From Zygnema cylindricum (taxonomy: Eukaryota; Streptophyta; Zygnematophyceae; Zygnematales; Zygnemataceae): DNA of 64,000 nucleotides. Of this stretch, positions 42,901-55,166 are shown piece by piece. The translations under genes were made by a program, and so were the position numbers. Every line of letters starts with the position of its first letter. Positions within the stretch are counted from its first letter, which is position 1. Location: NCBI GenBank assembly GCA_037447655.1, contig JBBHKE010001044.1, forward strand, positions 104,444 to 168,443. The letters are read 5' to 3'. The notes under the pieces were generated by a model. That model did no database searches. It was not told the DNA's origin and worked only from the letters and a program-made list of their open reading frames with translations.

Positions 42901-44091
42901 CGGGGGAAGGCGGGATATAAAAAGTAGTAGCACTTTTTTTGTTTTTTTTTTCCTTTTTTTTCCTTTCTATCTGTTTTTTTTTTTTGTTGTGTTTTCCTCG
43001 TCGGGCAGGATAATTAAAAAAGGGAAACCAACAAAAGAAGATTTGGCAACGGATAACAAATAACAAAGTTCGCCCGTGACAAGACAGATCCAAAAATGTT
43101 CGAATTCTGGAAGCATGAGAATTCACCAGAAATAATTCCAGGACAAAAGATTTGGCCCGATTCGACCTGCCGTATCACTTTGTCGGTTAACTCGGTTCAC
43201 AAGTTATTGCAGTCGAGGTGGAATCTGATTGACTTCCGTAATGATTTGTTTCGAACATCCTGCGTAAATGACAAAAACATGAGAGGACGGAAAAATCCGT
43301 TGCCAAAGTCGCGAAACAATTGTCAAATGTGAACACTCAAAATCTGCTTCTGGAGATTGCTCAGGCTGTGACAACACAGGTGTGTCCAAATTTACGGAGC
43401 TTGTACTTTAGCACATCCTTGAATTTGAACGTGTAAATCTTTTCGTTGCAGAGATCTACTGACACGTTGTGCAAGTTGAGAGGACCATCCGTACCAGGTA
43501 AACACGTGTCTATACCTGTTGCTGCCAATCCCGGCAAGTATGACAACCACTTAAGATGTCCACAATGCAAATTTGTCGACCAAGCGATCCCTCTAAGGCT
43601 ACAACAAATCGACCGTTCAAACCTGTTGTGTCTCCAAACGTTTTGCCCTGCGTACGGACGCGATCTTGGTTTTCCAAAGAGCGGTTTGCAGAGTCGCTGT
43701 ACGGTCAGTGTTCCGTCAATCTGAGCTCATGACCGCAAAAATTCTCTGACACGTGTGCTCCCACGCCAATAATACAGCCCCTGACGCGCTTCCCCCGTGG
43801 CGGATAGACAAAAGTCTGCAGCCAGCTCTACAATCTCTGGAGATTTGTACATCGAACTAATTGTACTTTCTCTAAATTAATGGGACAGGCATGAGATCTC
43901 TTCTAAACACCCGAAAGTTGCGCCAGTGATACACCAGATCGGTCATTACGCGGACGATGATTCGCTGGATGGAAATTTGCACATTCGCAATTGGCTTGAA
44001 AATATTTTTTCTGTTGTTTACAGAATCACGAGTACACAGAAATTTGGAGGTAGTGGTTTTAGGTTTTTGGCCAGTGTGAAAACGAGGACGC
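42901..44091. other. Unassigned; one possible small exon
   Basis: A frame at 43446-43724 reads LRCPQCKFVDQAIPLRL with a paired-Cys motif, and the stretch 43452-43497 sits between TTTCGTTGCAG and CCAGGTAAAC, which look like splice sites. I do not recognise a product, and flanking exons were not found. Confidence 0.25.
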
Positions 44092-44613
44092 TACACCGTG
44101 AATCGCTATTAGCGCGTTGGTCGCTAATTGAGGTACCCTGTTTTTTTGGGCAAATTCTCAAATAGAATTAGACATTCTAAATGTTCCTACACGTTATTTG
44201 AGGTGTTCCATAAAATAGGATTCATTACTCTAATATATTTCAATCGTAAATAGTGTGGTGTACGGTCTGTCAGAGATGTATTTTTTGTACTTTTTTAAGT
44301 AGATTAGTACAGAAAAGATATTCACGCTGTCCCGTAATCGCGCTAACATGTAATTGCGTAAATATTTTCCGGCATTCACGGATGAAAAAAAAATGCGACG
44401 GCGTACGATTTGAACAATTTCGTACATGCACATGTTGTAGTGTGGAGATATTCTGAACCGAAATTTTTTACAAAGCAGTTTGCAAATTAGAGTGTACGAA
44501 AAATTAGAATAAAAATTATTTCCAAAAAATACGACATTCCCAATTAGCGTAAATAACGCTAATTGTTTCATTACGCTATCTATTTCATTACGCTAATAGC
44601 GATTCACGGTATA
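44092..44613. mobile_element. mariner-type MITE, family C copy 1
   Basis: Terminal inverted repeats CACCGTGAATCGCTATTAGCG and CGCTAATAGCGATTCACGGT are flanked by TA on each side (44092-44093, 44612-44613). The TA target duplication is the Tc1/mariner hallmark. Non-coding. Confidence 0.75.
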
Positions 44614-44917
44614 CTGTAGATAACAGAAGAAAGATGACAGCCTGCCTTCATCAAGAGTTCTAGAATTCAAGTACACGAACAGAGAAAAAAGACAAAGTAA
44701 ACAGCCTGTCAGAACTCAAATTGTCGGAACACAAAAGACAATGAGACAAGTATGTGTACCGTACGAATCAGGTTAGGGGCCATATCTCCAGACCAATAAC
44801 TTTCAACGTAAATGGAAGGAAAAAATATATTGAATCAAATTATAGGCATTTCATACATACGCGACACGGAGTACCGATACGCTTTCGTCTATCTGTTCCG
44901 TATCCTTACCGATTATG
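44614..44917. other. No feature seen
   Basis: AT-rich spacer between MITEs. Confidence 0.4.
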
Positions 44918-44925
44918 ATGCTCAC

Positions 44926-45128
44926 TACACCTTGAATCGTTATTAGCGTATAAAAATTATTAGTGTAAAGAAAAAATTAGCATCATTCATTCTAATTTAG
45001 TTCCAGGAGACGTGGCACATTATGGTCCACGTCCTTAAATAGTGTAATTTATTATATTTAAGGTATCAATATCAAAATTTTGGGGTGCCGATATAGCGTA
45101 CATAAGGCTAATAACGATTCACGGTGTA
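44926..45128. mobile_element. mariner-type MITE, family C copy 2, inside a hAT-like end
   Basis: Inverted repeats CACCTTGAATCGTTATTAGCG and GCTAATAACGATTCACGGTG with TA at 44926-44927 and 45127-45128. It sits between the 8-bp repeat ATGCTCAC and the GTGTTGGG start of the neighbouring hAT-like element, so it was inserted into that element's first TA. Confidence 0.75.
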
Positions 45129-45500
45129 GTGTTGGGTATCGAGGACCTATTGCCGATATTCGATATATACCGAATTTTCGGTACCCGATAATCGATATAT
45201 CGAGACCATGTACGGAGAAGCTAAATATCCAGATTTTTTTTTTCCGGATTTTTTTTTCAAAAAACCCCCCCCCCCCATGGCGGGCGCTCAGTGGGGGGGG
45301 GGGGGGGTCCGTACCATTTTGCGTCCGGTTTACCGTACTTTCTCTGTACGGTATATGTACGGACACCCTTTTTTTGCGATATATATCGCGATAATTTATG
45401 TTGGTCGCGGTACGATATATCGAGGACTTTGCTCGATCGATATTCGACATATCGAATATCGAGATTATCACGATATGAAACTACCCGATACCCAACACTA
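45127..45500. mobile_element. hAT-like element, family A copy 3
   Basis: TAGTGTTGGGTATCG to CGATACCCAACACTA, with CGATATATCG subterminal motifs. The 8-bp target duplication ATGCTCAC lies at 44918-44925 (left of the inserted MITE) and 45501-45508. Homopolymers of T, C and G (45231-45307) fill the middle. Confidence 0.85.
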
Positions 45501-45630
45501 ATGCTCACAGAAACCACACGTACGAATCAGGCTATAGGGCATATCTCCATACCAATAATTTTCAACATGGATGGACGGGAAAAAATATATAATGAATCAA
45601 ACTGAGGGCATTTCATATATACGCAATAAG

Positions 45631-46174
45631 TACACCGCCAATCGTTATTAGCGTGTAAGTTTTTTAGCGTATAAAAGTAATTACTATGGTGTACGCTATT
45701 TAATAATTTGAAAATTTTGGGAAAAATCATACATTCTAACTGTTTGATTATGGTAATTTGGATCTTTGAAAAAAAAAATGTCGGTCGCAAACATGCTTAC
45801 ACTAATATAAGTCTCCGTACAAAATCTGACAAATCGTACACAAATCGTACATTCACACGGTCGAAACGCGGCTGTCAGACGAATATGTGCGAACGTGATT
45901 TTTTACGATCTGGTTTTTTTTCCTTTTTAGAACGCACATTCTCAAGCGTCCGCGGTTACTAAAACTAATTTATTGTACTTTTTAACTTAAAAAGGTACAT
46001 TTATGTACGATCTGACACTGACCGTACACCACTCTATTTAAGAGACAACGTACTGAAAATAACCCTAAATAGAATAAATAAAAAAATAGAATGAACTACA
46101 CTAATGGAGAATAAAAAATAAAAAAAAGCGGGACAGAATTAGCGTACACAACGCTAATAACGATTGGCGGTGTA
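45631..46174. mobile_element. mariner-type MITE, family C copy 3
   Basis: Inverted repeats CACCGCCAATCGTTATTAGCG and CGCTAATAACGATTGGCGGTG, flanked by TA. Compensating changes in both ends (GGC for CAC) show the two termini match each other. Confidence 0.8.
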
Positions 46175-46270
46175 GTTACTAAAACATCCCTTATATGCTT
46201 TTTTCTACCATTTTAGTATCCTTTCCTAAAACAATACTCACAATAACCACAGTTTTTCTTGTGTAAATTA

Positions 46271-46743
46271 TATTGTTGTGTATCGGCAAGGAATTTATTG
46301 CGATAACACCGATACCGATAGTTATCAGTTATTGAACGGTCACGGGTCCCGATATATCGCTCCGAGATCAACAAATTCCTTATCGACGATAATTGGAAAA
46401 AGTATAGTATAATATATAATGGTACTTTATAATATACTGTATTATATTTTTCGCTCAATACAGCGTGGCATGACACGTGTAACAATCTGTTCCGTAATTT
46501 GTGTAACTAAGTAACGACGTTTCAATACAATGAGATAAACAGTACAATTGTACGGTATAAGCCGTACAATTATCGTCGGTGGTTATTAGTATCGGGGTTA
46601 TCGCCGATAAAAAACTACTACTATTAGTTTTTTATCGGCAATAACACCAGTGTCGATATATCGTGCCAATGTATGGATTATCAACAAGCCAAAAAAAGGT
46701 TCATATCGATTATCGCCAAAAACCTTGTTGATACACAACACTA
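46271..46743. mobile_element. hAT-like element, family B copy 1
   Basis: Ends TGTTGTGTATCGGCAAGGAA and GATACACAACACTA, with AACACCGATACCGATAG and TATCGCC motifs inside. Flanking octamers GTAAATTA and GTAATTTT agree at six of eight positions, consistent with an aged target duplication. No transposase. Confidence 0.75.
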
Positions 46744-47928
46744 GTAATTTTTATATATGCAGCCAGCAATTGTTTTTGTTTTTCTCAACAGTCGTTTTCT
46801 CGAAAGAAGTTATCCAATGATTGAAAATGGCTTGACTTTGGTGCGGAAAATGAGCCGATGGGTTCGGTTACATTGGGACCGTTTGCATCTCATGCTTTAC
46901 CCTAGCATCATAATTATTAGGAGTTGTTGAGGTGCATAATCTCTTAGACGCCCTAATTTTTGCCCTATCGCGTGATTTTTACCCTCGTGTTTCTAGCTAA
47001 CGATTGGTCCTTGGTTGTAAGCCACACTAGTTGACACTTCGTTAACGTCTGATCAAGGTATGCTTGGCTTAGGTCTACCTTTTGGTTTCCCTCGCCCATT
47101 GCTTTTAGGGCGCGTTCATTTCGTTTACAACCAAACTATTAATTTGAAAGAGGGTTCTTTTCTAAAAAGGGAACGTATTGTTACAAACAATTATTTTCAC
47201 GATGCAATTGTTGCGGCTGGTGTCGAAGTCAAGCACACATAGTATAACAAGATGTTTCTCATATACTTCATCCTTATTCCCAATTTAAAGGTCTTCGTGG
47301 TCCTTGCGTTAATTTTGTTTTCCTCCACTGGTGTGGGAGGACCGTTGGTAATGTGGTCCAAACATATCTAGCTCGGTCAGATGTTTCTTCTCACTGGACA
47401 TAACATACAAGCACGACAACCCAAAGCCCAACATCTTCGACGAAGAAATTTTATACTCGTTGAGACCTGACATAACAGTTAGAATAGAGATTTTTGATAC
47501 TTTTGGACGAATCCTTTGACGATCCCCTACGTAGTTATGCGCTCAAAAGAATTGAATATAAAAGTCCTCGAAGTCCTTCAAGGTTTCTTCCACTGAGCCT
47601 TCTTGGTGTTTTCTAGCGTCAACGTGTATCGGTTCATCTAGCGCAACAACGACTCTCCTCCGGCGAAACATGGTGAAATTTATAAGCGGGGGATTCCAAA
47701 TATTTTTGCACGAGAGCTAGTCGACATCCACAATCTTTGAGGTTGTGGACCTTAACTTGTTAGCATTTTGGGTAATTATTTACCGTAGGTTTCTTATCTT
47801 TTCGGACACTAAATTTGGGTAGTTTTCATTCAATTACTTATATTTAGCTAGCATTGTCATTTTCTTTGTTTTTTACGCCTTTCCCTAGTTTCTTTATGTT
47901 CTGGCTGTTTTAAGCTGCTTAATTTTTC
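46744..47928 (+). pseudogene. Decayed LINE-like fragment
   Basis: The 47060-47242 frame reads GLGLPFGFPRPLLL and IVTNNYFHDAIVAAGVEV, resembling the RxGLP...HD.I..aI..aG trend of the LINE protein tail at 37.9 kb. The downstream TTTTCCTCCACTGGTGTGGG block has a diverged counterpart near 51560. Stops are frequent. Assignment is tentative. Confidence 0.35.
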
Positions 47929-48604
47929 TAGTGTTGTGTATCGGTAAAAAACTTATCGCGATAACACCGATACTGATAGTTATCGGTTATCGAACGGTCC
48001 GAGGTCCTGATATATCGGTCTATATAGCGTGGAATGCCACATATAAGAATCTGTTCCGCGTATCTATTTAACTGAAAATTTTTACGGACAGCGCTGCACA
48101 TAAACGTAGACAATATAAGTTAATACTTTATTGTTATAAAACTATACTATCGAAACGAAAAAAATAAAATACATAGTAAAATTCTGAATCAAACTTTTTC
48201 CAAAAAAGACGAACAGACTGAAAGAAGCAGACGAACACACCTGTCAGACTGCCGCCATTTCCAGACGCCATATTTTGAAAATTTTGGCAGCACGAATTTT
48301 GAAAACCCCCTTAAATTAGGAATAATGATGGAAAAATCACGATTTTTTACCGGAATCGGGAGTAAGGGGGTCCGTTGCGCGTCCGAGGAATACGACGTAC
48401 AGTTGCGTGTGCAGGCCGTACATTTATCTGTACGGTCCGTACAGTTATCGCCGATAGTTATCGTTAACGACATTATCGCCGATAAGTACCCGATATTATC
48501 GGCTATTTATCGGCGATAAGACCGATGTCAATATATCGATTACCGGGAACCCGAAAAAAGGTCCATATCGGTTATCGGTAAATCCTTACCGATACACAAC
48601 ACTA
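47929..48604. mobile_element. hAT-like element, family B copy 2
   Basis: Ends TAGTGTTGTGTATCGG and CCGATACACAACACTA with the family B subterminal block (TATCGCGATAACACCGAT). Flanking octamers do not match. Non-coding apart from a chance frame. Confidence 0.75.
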
Positions 48605-49591
48605 TAAATTAGAGTTAAAATTTTGTCGGCGCGAGACCATGAAACCCAATATAGCGCTAATAACACTAAATTTTTCTTTGCACAAATATTTTTTTAACAC
48701 TGTAAGCGATTCACGTTGTAGTGTCTAAAACTCACGTGTCTTGATTTTAGTGGTACCACGCATTTTAACGTTCAAAGATTTTACAAACCGACCAATTTCA
48801 ATGTGAAATGTATACTCGCATACTATATCGTTGTACAAAACATGCGTACTATGTCATGGTACAACTCAAACACACTTTTCTCCGTAGACGCTCTATCGTT
48901 ATTAGCGCATGCTTTACTAGCCTTGTCTTTTCAAAACGAAAACTTTGAGCAAGGGAAACCACAAAGATGAGGGGAAGACAAAAGGAGCATGACGGAATAT
49001 CTTTTTGGAAAAAGTTTATGTTAGCTTTTGGTGGATTCGCGTCCACCTTGTCATACGGCACGTGGCCTTCGCGACTAATGATTTTTTTTGTGGTAGTCTG
49101 TCGTCGTAGGAGTCTATATTATCCAGATGTAGCGATTATACATGTTGTGTGATGGAGTACTCACCTCCTTGAGGTGGGTAGCCCATTACAAAGCCGAACG
49201 TTTGCTTTGTGGATGAAGAGCAAAGTATAATCGGATGGCTGATGTTTCTCTCGGACCCTTGGAGAATCATAATCGTGTCTTTTGTCGTGTTGTTTTTCAT
49301 AAACACACCAAAAAATTGTATGACATGGTACGGTAAAGTGCCACATATTGTAAAATAACCTCACTTTTTCATATAGTGTAACTCTTCCCTTATCCAGGGT
49401 GGTTTTTTCTAATAAAATTGAAAATAAAAATCGGGAAAAATAAACATATTCTAAAGTACTATTAGTTATGCCTATTTAAGAGTCTAAAATTCTTTATCGT
49501 GATCAACTCCCAAATTTGACGAATCAATATCCCGTTTGAGGCGGCTAAAACCCTTTTCATAAATTTTCATGGTTTTCAGTTTTGCTCGTCT
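48605..49591. other. No gene; one family C end
   Basis: A GCGATTCACGTTGTA sequence (near 48709-48720) looks like a single right end of a family C MITE. Nothing else is recognised. Confidence 0.35.
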
Positions 49592-50102
49592 TACACCGTG
49601 AATCTCTATTAATGTTAATAACCCTAATTCACCCTCCCCCCCAAAGTTCGACCCTCAAATCTAAGATAAAATGAATGAATCTAATTTTTTTACGTGAATA
49701 TATGTATTGTTTAATTGGCGTTAATGACTCTAATTTCCACTATTTTTAAGAAGTGTAATGTACAATATCCGTCCGTCCGTCCTCAAAATGCTCATTATTC
49801 CGTACAAACGTACAAAACGTGTCAAGTAAAGGCGTCGCCACGGAAAAGCACACCCAAATTTGATACCAAGTCATAAAGACGAGGGAAAATCGCGAGAACT
49901 TGTTCTCACACGTTCACGCATCGAATATGTGAATATAAAATATCGTGGATACAATATAAGAATGTGTATCGAAATTAGTGTTAGTTATACAAATTAGCGT
50001 TCATTTGTTGGGGTTGGACCTTTTAACTTCAAATAGACTTAATTACACTAATTGTCTCTTTACAATAATTATTTATTAACTCTAATATCGATTCACGGTG
50101 TA
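49592..50102. mobile_element. mariner-type MITE, family C copy 4
   Basis: Ends CACCGTGAATCTCTATTAATG and TCGATTCACGGTG flanked by TA (49592-49593, 50101-50102). The inverted repeat outside the first 12 bases is diverged. Confidence 0.7.
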
Positions 50103-52684
50103 CTAATGGTTATATATCAAGTGGAGAGCGATACGAGACCTATCATCCTCGCGGGCTAGCGTCGAAAAACGAAACGAGCACCGTACCGAGGGACAAGGTA
50201 CGGTCGCTGTTGTCGTTTTCTTCTATTCGTGCGGGAGGATGATGTAACATAAAAATATGTATCTCCCCACTCGGGAGATAACATCATTTATTTGCAGTGT
50301 GGTTTTCAGTGCTTATGTTCGAGAAGGTTATAATCGTATCTCCAGACTTGAACTAGGTTTGGTTTGGTATAGAGAATCCGATGAAGTTGGAACTAGACCG
50401 TGTATTGCTACTAAGGTTAATGCTTTGTCGCCTCCTAAAGCATATTTTCGTCAAGCACCCATGTTCGGTTTTTTATCCGAGACCAACGATCACAAGGACA
50501 AAATCTTCCCTTTTGACCCCAACCGTCGGATGACTAATCCGACACGTGAGCTCAAAGAAAAAGTGTTTTAAAGTGGTTAAGGGGGATACGTTTGATTGTG
50601 TTGTTTCTTTAATGTCCGAAACGAAGATTTTTGTATGATTGTGGTGAGAGAATGCTAGTTGTAGTGAACAGCTCGAAAGATGTTTTTGCTTGGAAGGTTT
50701 ACTTTGCGGAGACATATCCGTTTGAACCACATTTTCCTTTTCGATTTCAACCGGAGAAACATGTTTTGTAATTTCTCTATTTTTAAATTCGCGTATCCAA
50801 AGGATTAACCAAGTTGCGAGGTTAGATCCAATAGTATTAGTTTCACATTATCTTTTGAAACCTTTTGAGAAATATTATTGATTTTCAGTATAACACATCT
50901 TTTTTTCATTTTTAAAGGATTTATTTTTCTTTTAGTTTTTAATGTTGTTTTTTGGATGTGCAATTTTTAAGAGTGGGAAACTCATAGTATTCCTATTTCA
51001 CTAATGACCCCCATTTTGGAATAAAGTTGGAAATGTGTTTGATGTGGAACGATTTCCTACTTCTCTTTCATTGTTTTTTCCCACTTTTTCACATATGTTG
51101 TTGAAAATGGCAAGGTTGATTTCTAGCTAACTAGAAGGGTTAGTCGTGTCGAGCTATATTGTCGTAAAGGCTCTACTTTCTCGTTAATGGGGTGATCGTT
51201 TACATTTGTGTTCGTGGCCATGGGTTGTTATGTGGTTGCAAGCCATTGAATTTCGGTAACACTCCGTTTATCCGCTGAACATTTCATCTACGCTTTAAGC
51301 TGACAATTTCATCTACTTCACCTATCGCTTTTAAACAACCGGCCTTAGTTTGCAATAAACTTATAACTGGTGAACGTGTCCATTGGCGTTGGTGATGAAA
51401 CAAAGAGGAGTTAAATTGTTGCTCATGATATAAAGAGAGTTGCAATTGCAGCTGTTGGGATTAGAGCGCGTATACCCCCAAACTTGACTTTGATCGTATA
51501 TTACCCCCTTAGCATCGGACTATAGATTTTCGAAGTCATTGAGTTGTGTGGGTTTTCCTCCACTATGTTGGAAAGTCCCTTGGTAAAGTGGTAATCGCCG
51601 ATTCGATCTAGGCAAATGTTTATCCTTGTGTGGCACCACATAAGGGCGTGACAACTTGAGATTTATATTCTTGTATGGAACTAGACTACGCTTAGAGACA
51701 CAACATACGAATTCGTTTGTTTTCGGTGGAGATGTTCGTATCTCTAAAAAAGTATTTTTGTCGTCCTATTTCGAGTGTGTGGGAAATCTTGTTAAATCTA
51801 AGGGACTTAGAAGGTTGTATTTTTTATTGTCAACAAGTACCGACCTCCCTTGGACAATGCGACCCACCTTTGAAGAAGCACTATGGCAGATGACAAACGT
51901 GGCATTCCACACCTTCCAACAAGAGACCCGGTTCACATCAACATCCTTTGCGGTTGTTGTCAAAGTATTAGGCATTCATCTAAAGTCAATTGTCTTTTGG
52001 CTGTGAGTAGTCCGTCTAGGTCTGCAGTTTGATAGGTACATGTTTTATTCAACGTTTTCATGTTTGATGGGTTAGAATTAGCCTACTTTATTGTAATGTT
52101 TAGAACTTTTTGTTTGCTATGACGTTTTTACTTATATGTTTTTTCCATCACAAGTTTTCTTGTGTAGTTGTTTTTGTGATTCTCCGTAATTGAACATACA
52201 TCACATTATTTTCACAATCGAATGTTGTTCATCACACTAACTAAAAGTAAAGCGCGAGGAGGGGTGTGATATGCGCCTGTATCTAGACTAAATTTCACAC
52301 CACGTCGGTTGGTGGCCTGCTAGCCTGTTTAATTACCCCAGGAGAGATAACTTGCCAGATTGTGTATAGCCATCTATAATAATCTACCACATATAATTAT
52401 GGTCGTGTTTTACATTTTATAATTCTATATTATGTGTGCGAGATTTGCGCACTTCTATTTTGCATTTTTATACCTTTCATGGAATTGTTTCTTTGTTGTA
52501 TAATCTCGTGTTACTGTTTTACCCTATCTCCACTACAGTACTGAGACGTTTTCCCATCCCCCTTTTTTTATTTAATCTTTTAAATATTCTATCAAGCTTT
52601 TAATTATTTTATTAAGCTTTTATTTTATTAAGCTTTCAATTATTTTACTAAGCTTTCAATTATTTTACTAAGCTTTTAATTATT
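50103..52684 (+). other. Decayed repeat DNA, possibly LINE-derived
   Basis: No intact gene. A 104-codon frame (50257-50571) and a 116-codon frame (51656-52006) show no motif I recognise. The TTTTCCTCCACTATGTTGG stretch near 51555 resembles 47320. AAGCTTTTAATTATTTTA units repeat near 52580-52690. The LINE tail follows directly, so this may be a rotted LINE body. Confidence 0.35.
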
Positions 52685-52945
52685 TTATTACGTGGTTGCT
52701 TTGCGTAGATTTTTAGTTATGTTGGGGTTTTGTTGATAGGTGTTAGCTCTTTCCTTAGATGTTTCTTTTGTTGTTTTTTGCTTCTTTGGGTGTTTTCCGT
52801 CTACTAGCCATCTTTTCGTGTTTTCGTTGCTTTTGCCTTGCTTATTGTTTTTGTTTCTTCCCCCGACATGTAGTTTTTTTCAGTTTTTGCCGTGCTACTT
52901 CCTTTTGTTCCCATGGACTCAGATGGTTTACCATTGCACAAATAG
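52685..52945 (+). mobile_element. LINE-like 3' tail, second copy
   Basis: Collinear with 38555-38850 from ACGTGGTTGCTTTGCG to CCCATGGACTCAGATGG. It confirms the tail as a dispersed repeat. Confidence 0.7.
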
Positions 52946-53199
52946 CACGGGAGCTAATTGATTTTTTTTTTCAAATCTTTTGGACAAATTAAGTACGAAA
53001 ATACGAGAGTACAAAAGACAAAACAAAGTGGATTCTGAAGGATTATGAGAGAGAATAACGAGAAGAAAAAAAGACACTATCTCACTCCCCGTTCTCGTTG
53101 TTGTTATTACTTTTATATATGTGATACAAAGCCAAAACATTAATCTAAATTCCAGAAAAGAACCATTTCAAACCACAAATGCCAACTCACAAGCATGTA
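52946..53199. other. No feature seen
   Basis: AT-rich spacer. Confidence 0.4.
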
Positions 53200-53500
53200 A
53201 ACAGTGAAGCGAAAGAAAAAGGAGAAAAAAACCGAAAAAAGCCAAAGAAAGCCGAAACAAAAAGCTGAAAAAAGGCAAAAAAAAAGCCAAAAAAAGCCGG
53301 AAGAGGAGAAAAAAAAAGCCGAAAAAGGAGAAAAAAGCCGATAAAAGAAGAAAAAGGCGAAAAAGCCGAAAAAGCCGAAAAAAAAAGGCGGAAAATAAAG
53401 TCCGAAAAAAAGCCGCAAAAAAAGCTGAAAAAAAACTGAAAACCAGCTAAAATGCCGAAAAAGAAGAAAAAGCCAAAAACTATTACAAAAGCCGAAAGGA
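53200..53500. repeat. AAAGCCG-type degenerate minisatellite
   Basis: AAAAAGCCGAAAA units repeated irregularly for about 300 bp. The minus-strand translation (Phe/Leu-rich, 53140-53673) follows from the repeat and is not taken as a gene. Confidence 0.8.
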
Positions 53501-54588
53501 TGCTTTTCGTTAAGATAAGTCAAATCCATTACCTTGACAAGGTCAAAATTTAAATTTTGTTCGATTGGCAGAAAAGTCAAGTTGCCCATTTCTTCTAAAC
53601 TTTCTAAAACCCTAAAACCTATTTTTTTAACTCTAAGAAACAATTCATACCATTTTAAATCATTAAATACCAATATAATGACAAACTAAACAACACTAAG
53701 ATACATAATCAAAACTGAATAGAATTCGAGGCAAAAGATGAAACGAAACTGTTCATTTTTTTTTACGAAAATGCCATGATCGAAAAGAAAAAAATGCAAT
53801 TAACCACTTTAAAAAAGAGAAGAAGAATTATGAATTCAAGGTAGTTCCTAACACATCCTACAACTTCTGATCCAAAACTGAAAAAAAAAAAACTTTGCAT
53901 GTTAAAAAAAGGAAAAAAACTCCCAAAAATAATTGCTCCTATGGTTTTATCTTAAAGCTTTGAAAATGGTTTGCGAAAACCCTCCATCCTTAAATAAAAA
54001 GAACTAAGAAAAAGGAAAATTAAACAATATTCTTATGCGAAAATACCGCCGAGGTAGATGAAAAGTGACACCTCATCTTCATTTTATGTGACGCAATGAC
54101 GTAATTAAATTCTAAAAACATTTTCCTGGTGAACGACATGAAAATTGCAATTTTTCATGTTCCTCACAACTTTTGGAATTGTTTACTCAAATGTCAATAG
54201 ACGGTATTTTGCTCCGTATCTTTCCCATCGGTTTGTCACCTGATGCCAATGACATTTTTGAACATTTCAAGCAAATGAGTGGTGAAAGAAAAAGAAAAAG
54301 AAAACGAAGTAAAATAGAGGCTTTTTCAAAAGACTTCTGTAAAACCTAACAAACCTCAACCACAAAACATAAAAGGTTAAAAATCAACAAACAAACATGA
54401 AACAACAAACGAACAAACCTCAAAATTGGAAAACAATAAATTCAAACATACATTTAACAAAAGAAAGAAAGAAGAATCAAGCAGCCCAAGATCGAATAGT
54501 AAACCGAAGGTCATTATTAAAACTCTCCCAAAACTAATCAAATTACAACACAAGAAAAACGATAACAAGCTCCCTAACTGAAACTGAC
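53501..54588. other. No gene seen
   Basis: AT-rich with A-runs. If the zinc-finger exon at 54589 belongs to a longer minus-strand gene, its later exons could lie here, but none was recognised. Confidence 0.35.
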
Positions 54589-54690
54589 CTGAATCTGCGA
54601 GCATGGAACTCTTTATGAGCAAATAATGCTCCACGATCCGAAAAAGCTTTCCCACAAATGGAACAAATTCGAGCGCATTTTCCCATTCGA
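54589..54690 (-). CDS. C2H2 zinc-finger exon (partial gene)
   Basis: In one minus frame, starting at ATG 54686, residues 8-28 fit the classical finger C-x2-C-x3-F-x5-L-x2-H-x3-H exactly (CSICGKAF at its start). The stretch ends at GATTCAG followed by GTCAGT, a good splice donor, at 54588. A different frame of the same DNA (PFYNEFEWENALEFVPF) would join in phase to the F-box exon through the GTAAGT donor at 55166 and an AAAG acceptor near 54733. Which frame is translated is unresolved. The finger may be a separate small gene or part of the F-box gene. Confidence 0.45.
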
Positions 54691-54884
54691 ACTCGTTGTA
54701 AAAAGGTTTACCAGAGGGACTTTTTGCACTTTAATTTTAGAAAGCCTGAAGACTAAAAAAGACCGCAAAAACGCAGGAGGGAACGGAGGGGGCTTGGGGA
54801 GGAGGAATAAACCAGGTTAAAGAAATGTTTGCGACGAAAGTAATGGAAATATCAGTTTTAATTTTGATGTTAACATGGATGGGA

Positions 54885-55143
54885 CAGGAAGGGGAGGGGA
54901 GGGCGAGAGGGGAGGAGGGAGGAAGAGGGGGGAGAGGGAGAGGAGGGCAGAAGGAGCAGGAGGGAGAGGGGAGGGAGGAGGAGGAGAGAAGGGGAGGAAT
55001 AGAGGAGGGAGAGGAGAGAGGAATAGGGTGGGAGGACAAAGGAGTGAAGGAGAGGGACGGAACAGGGACAGGGACAGGGAGAAGGAGAGGGACAGGGAGA
55101 GAGAGAGAGGGAGATGGAGAGAGGGACCGGGAGAGAGAGAGAG
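54885..55143. repeat. GGGAGA purine block in the F-box gene intron
   Basis: GGGAGGA and GGGACA units, purine on the plus strand and therefore pyrimidine in the sense of the minus-strand gene. Confidence 0.85.
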
Positions 55144-55166
55144 GTTTAACGCATTTGGATACTTAC

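Noticed and set aside
42369-43126. Long Pro/Ser/Leu-rich frames on the minus strand and Glu/Arg/Gly-rich frames on the plus strand
   Set aside because: They are by-products of GGAAGGAGA repeats, as are similar frames at 54.8-55.3, 58.7-59.0 and 61.7-62.1 kb.
43446-43724. A 92-codon zinc-binding protein (LRCPQCKF)
   Set aside because: Only one Cys pair has finger spacing, and no neighbouring exon or family match was found. It is left as an unassigned possible exon.
53140-53673. 177-codon Phe-rich minus-strand frame
   Set aside because: It follows from the AAAAAGCCG minisatellite read in reverse; no membrane-protein pattern beyond the repeat.
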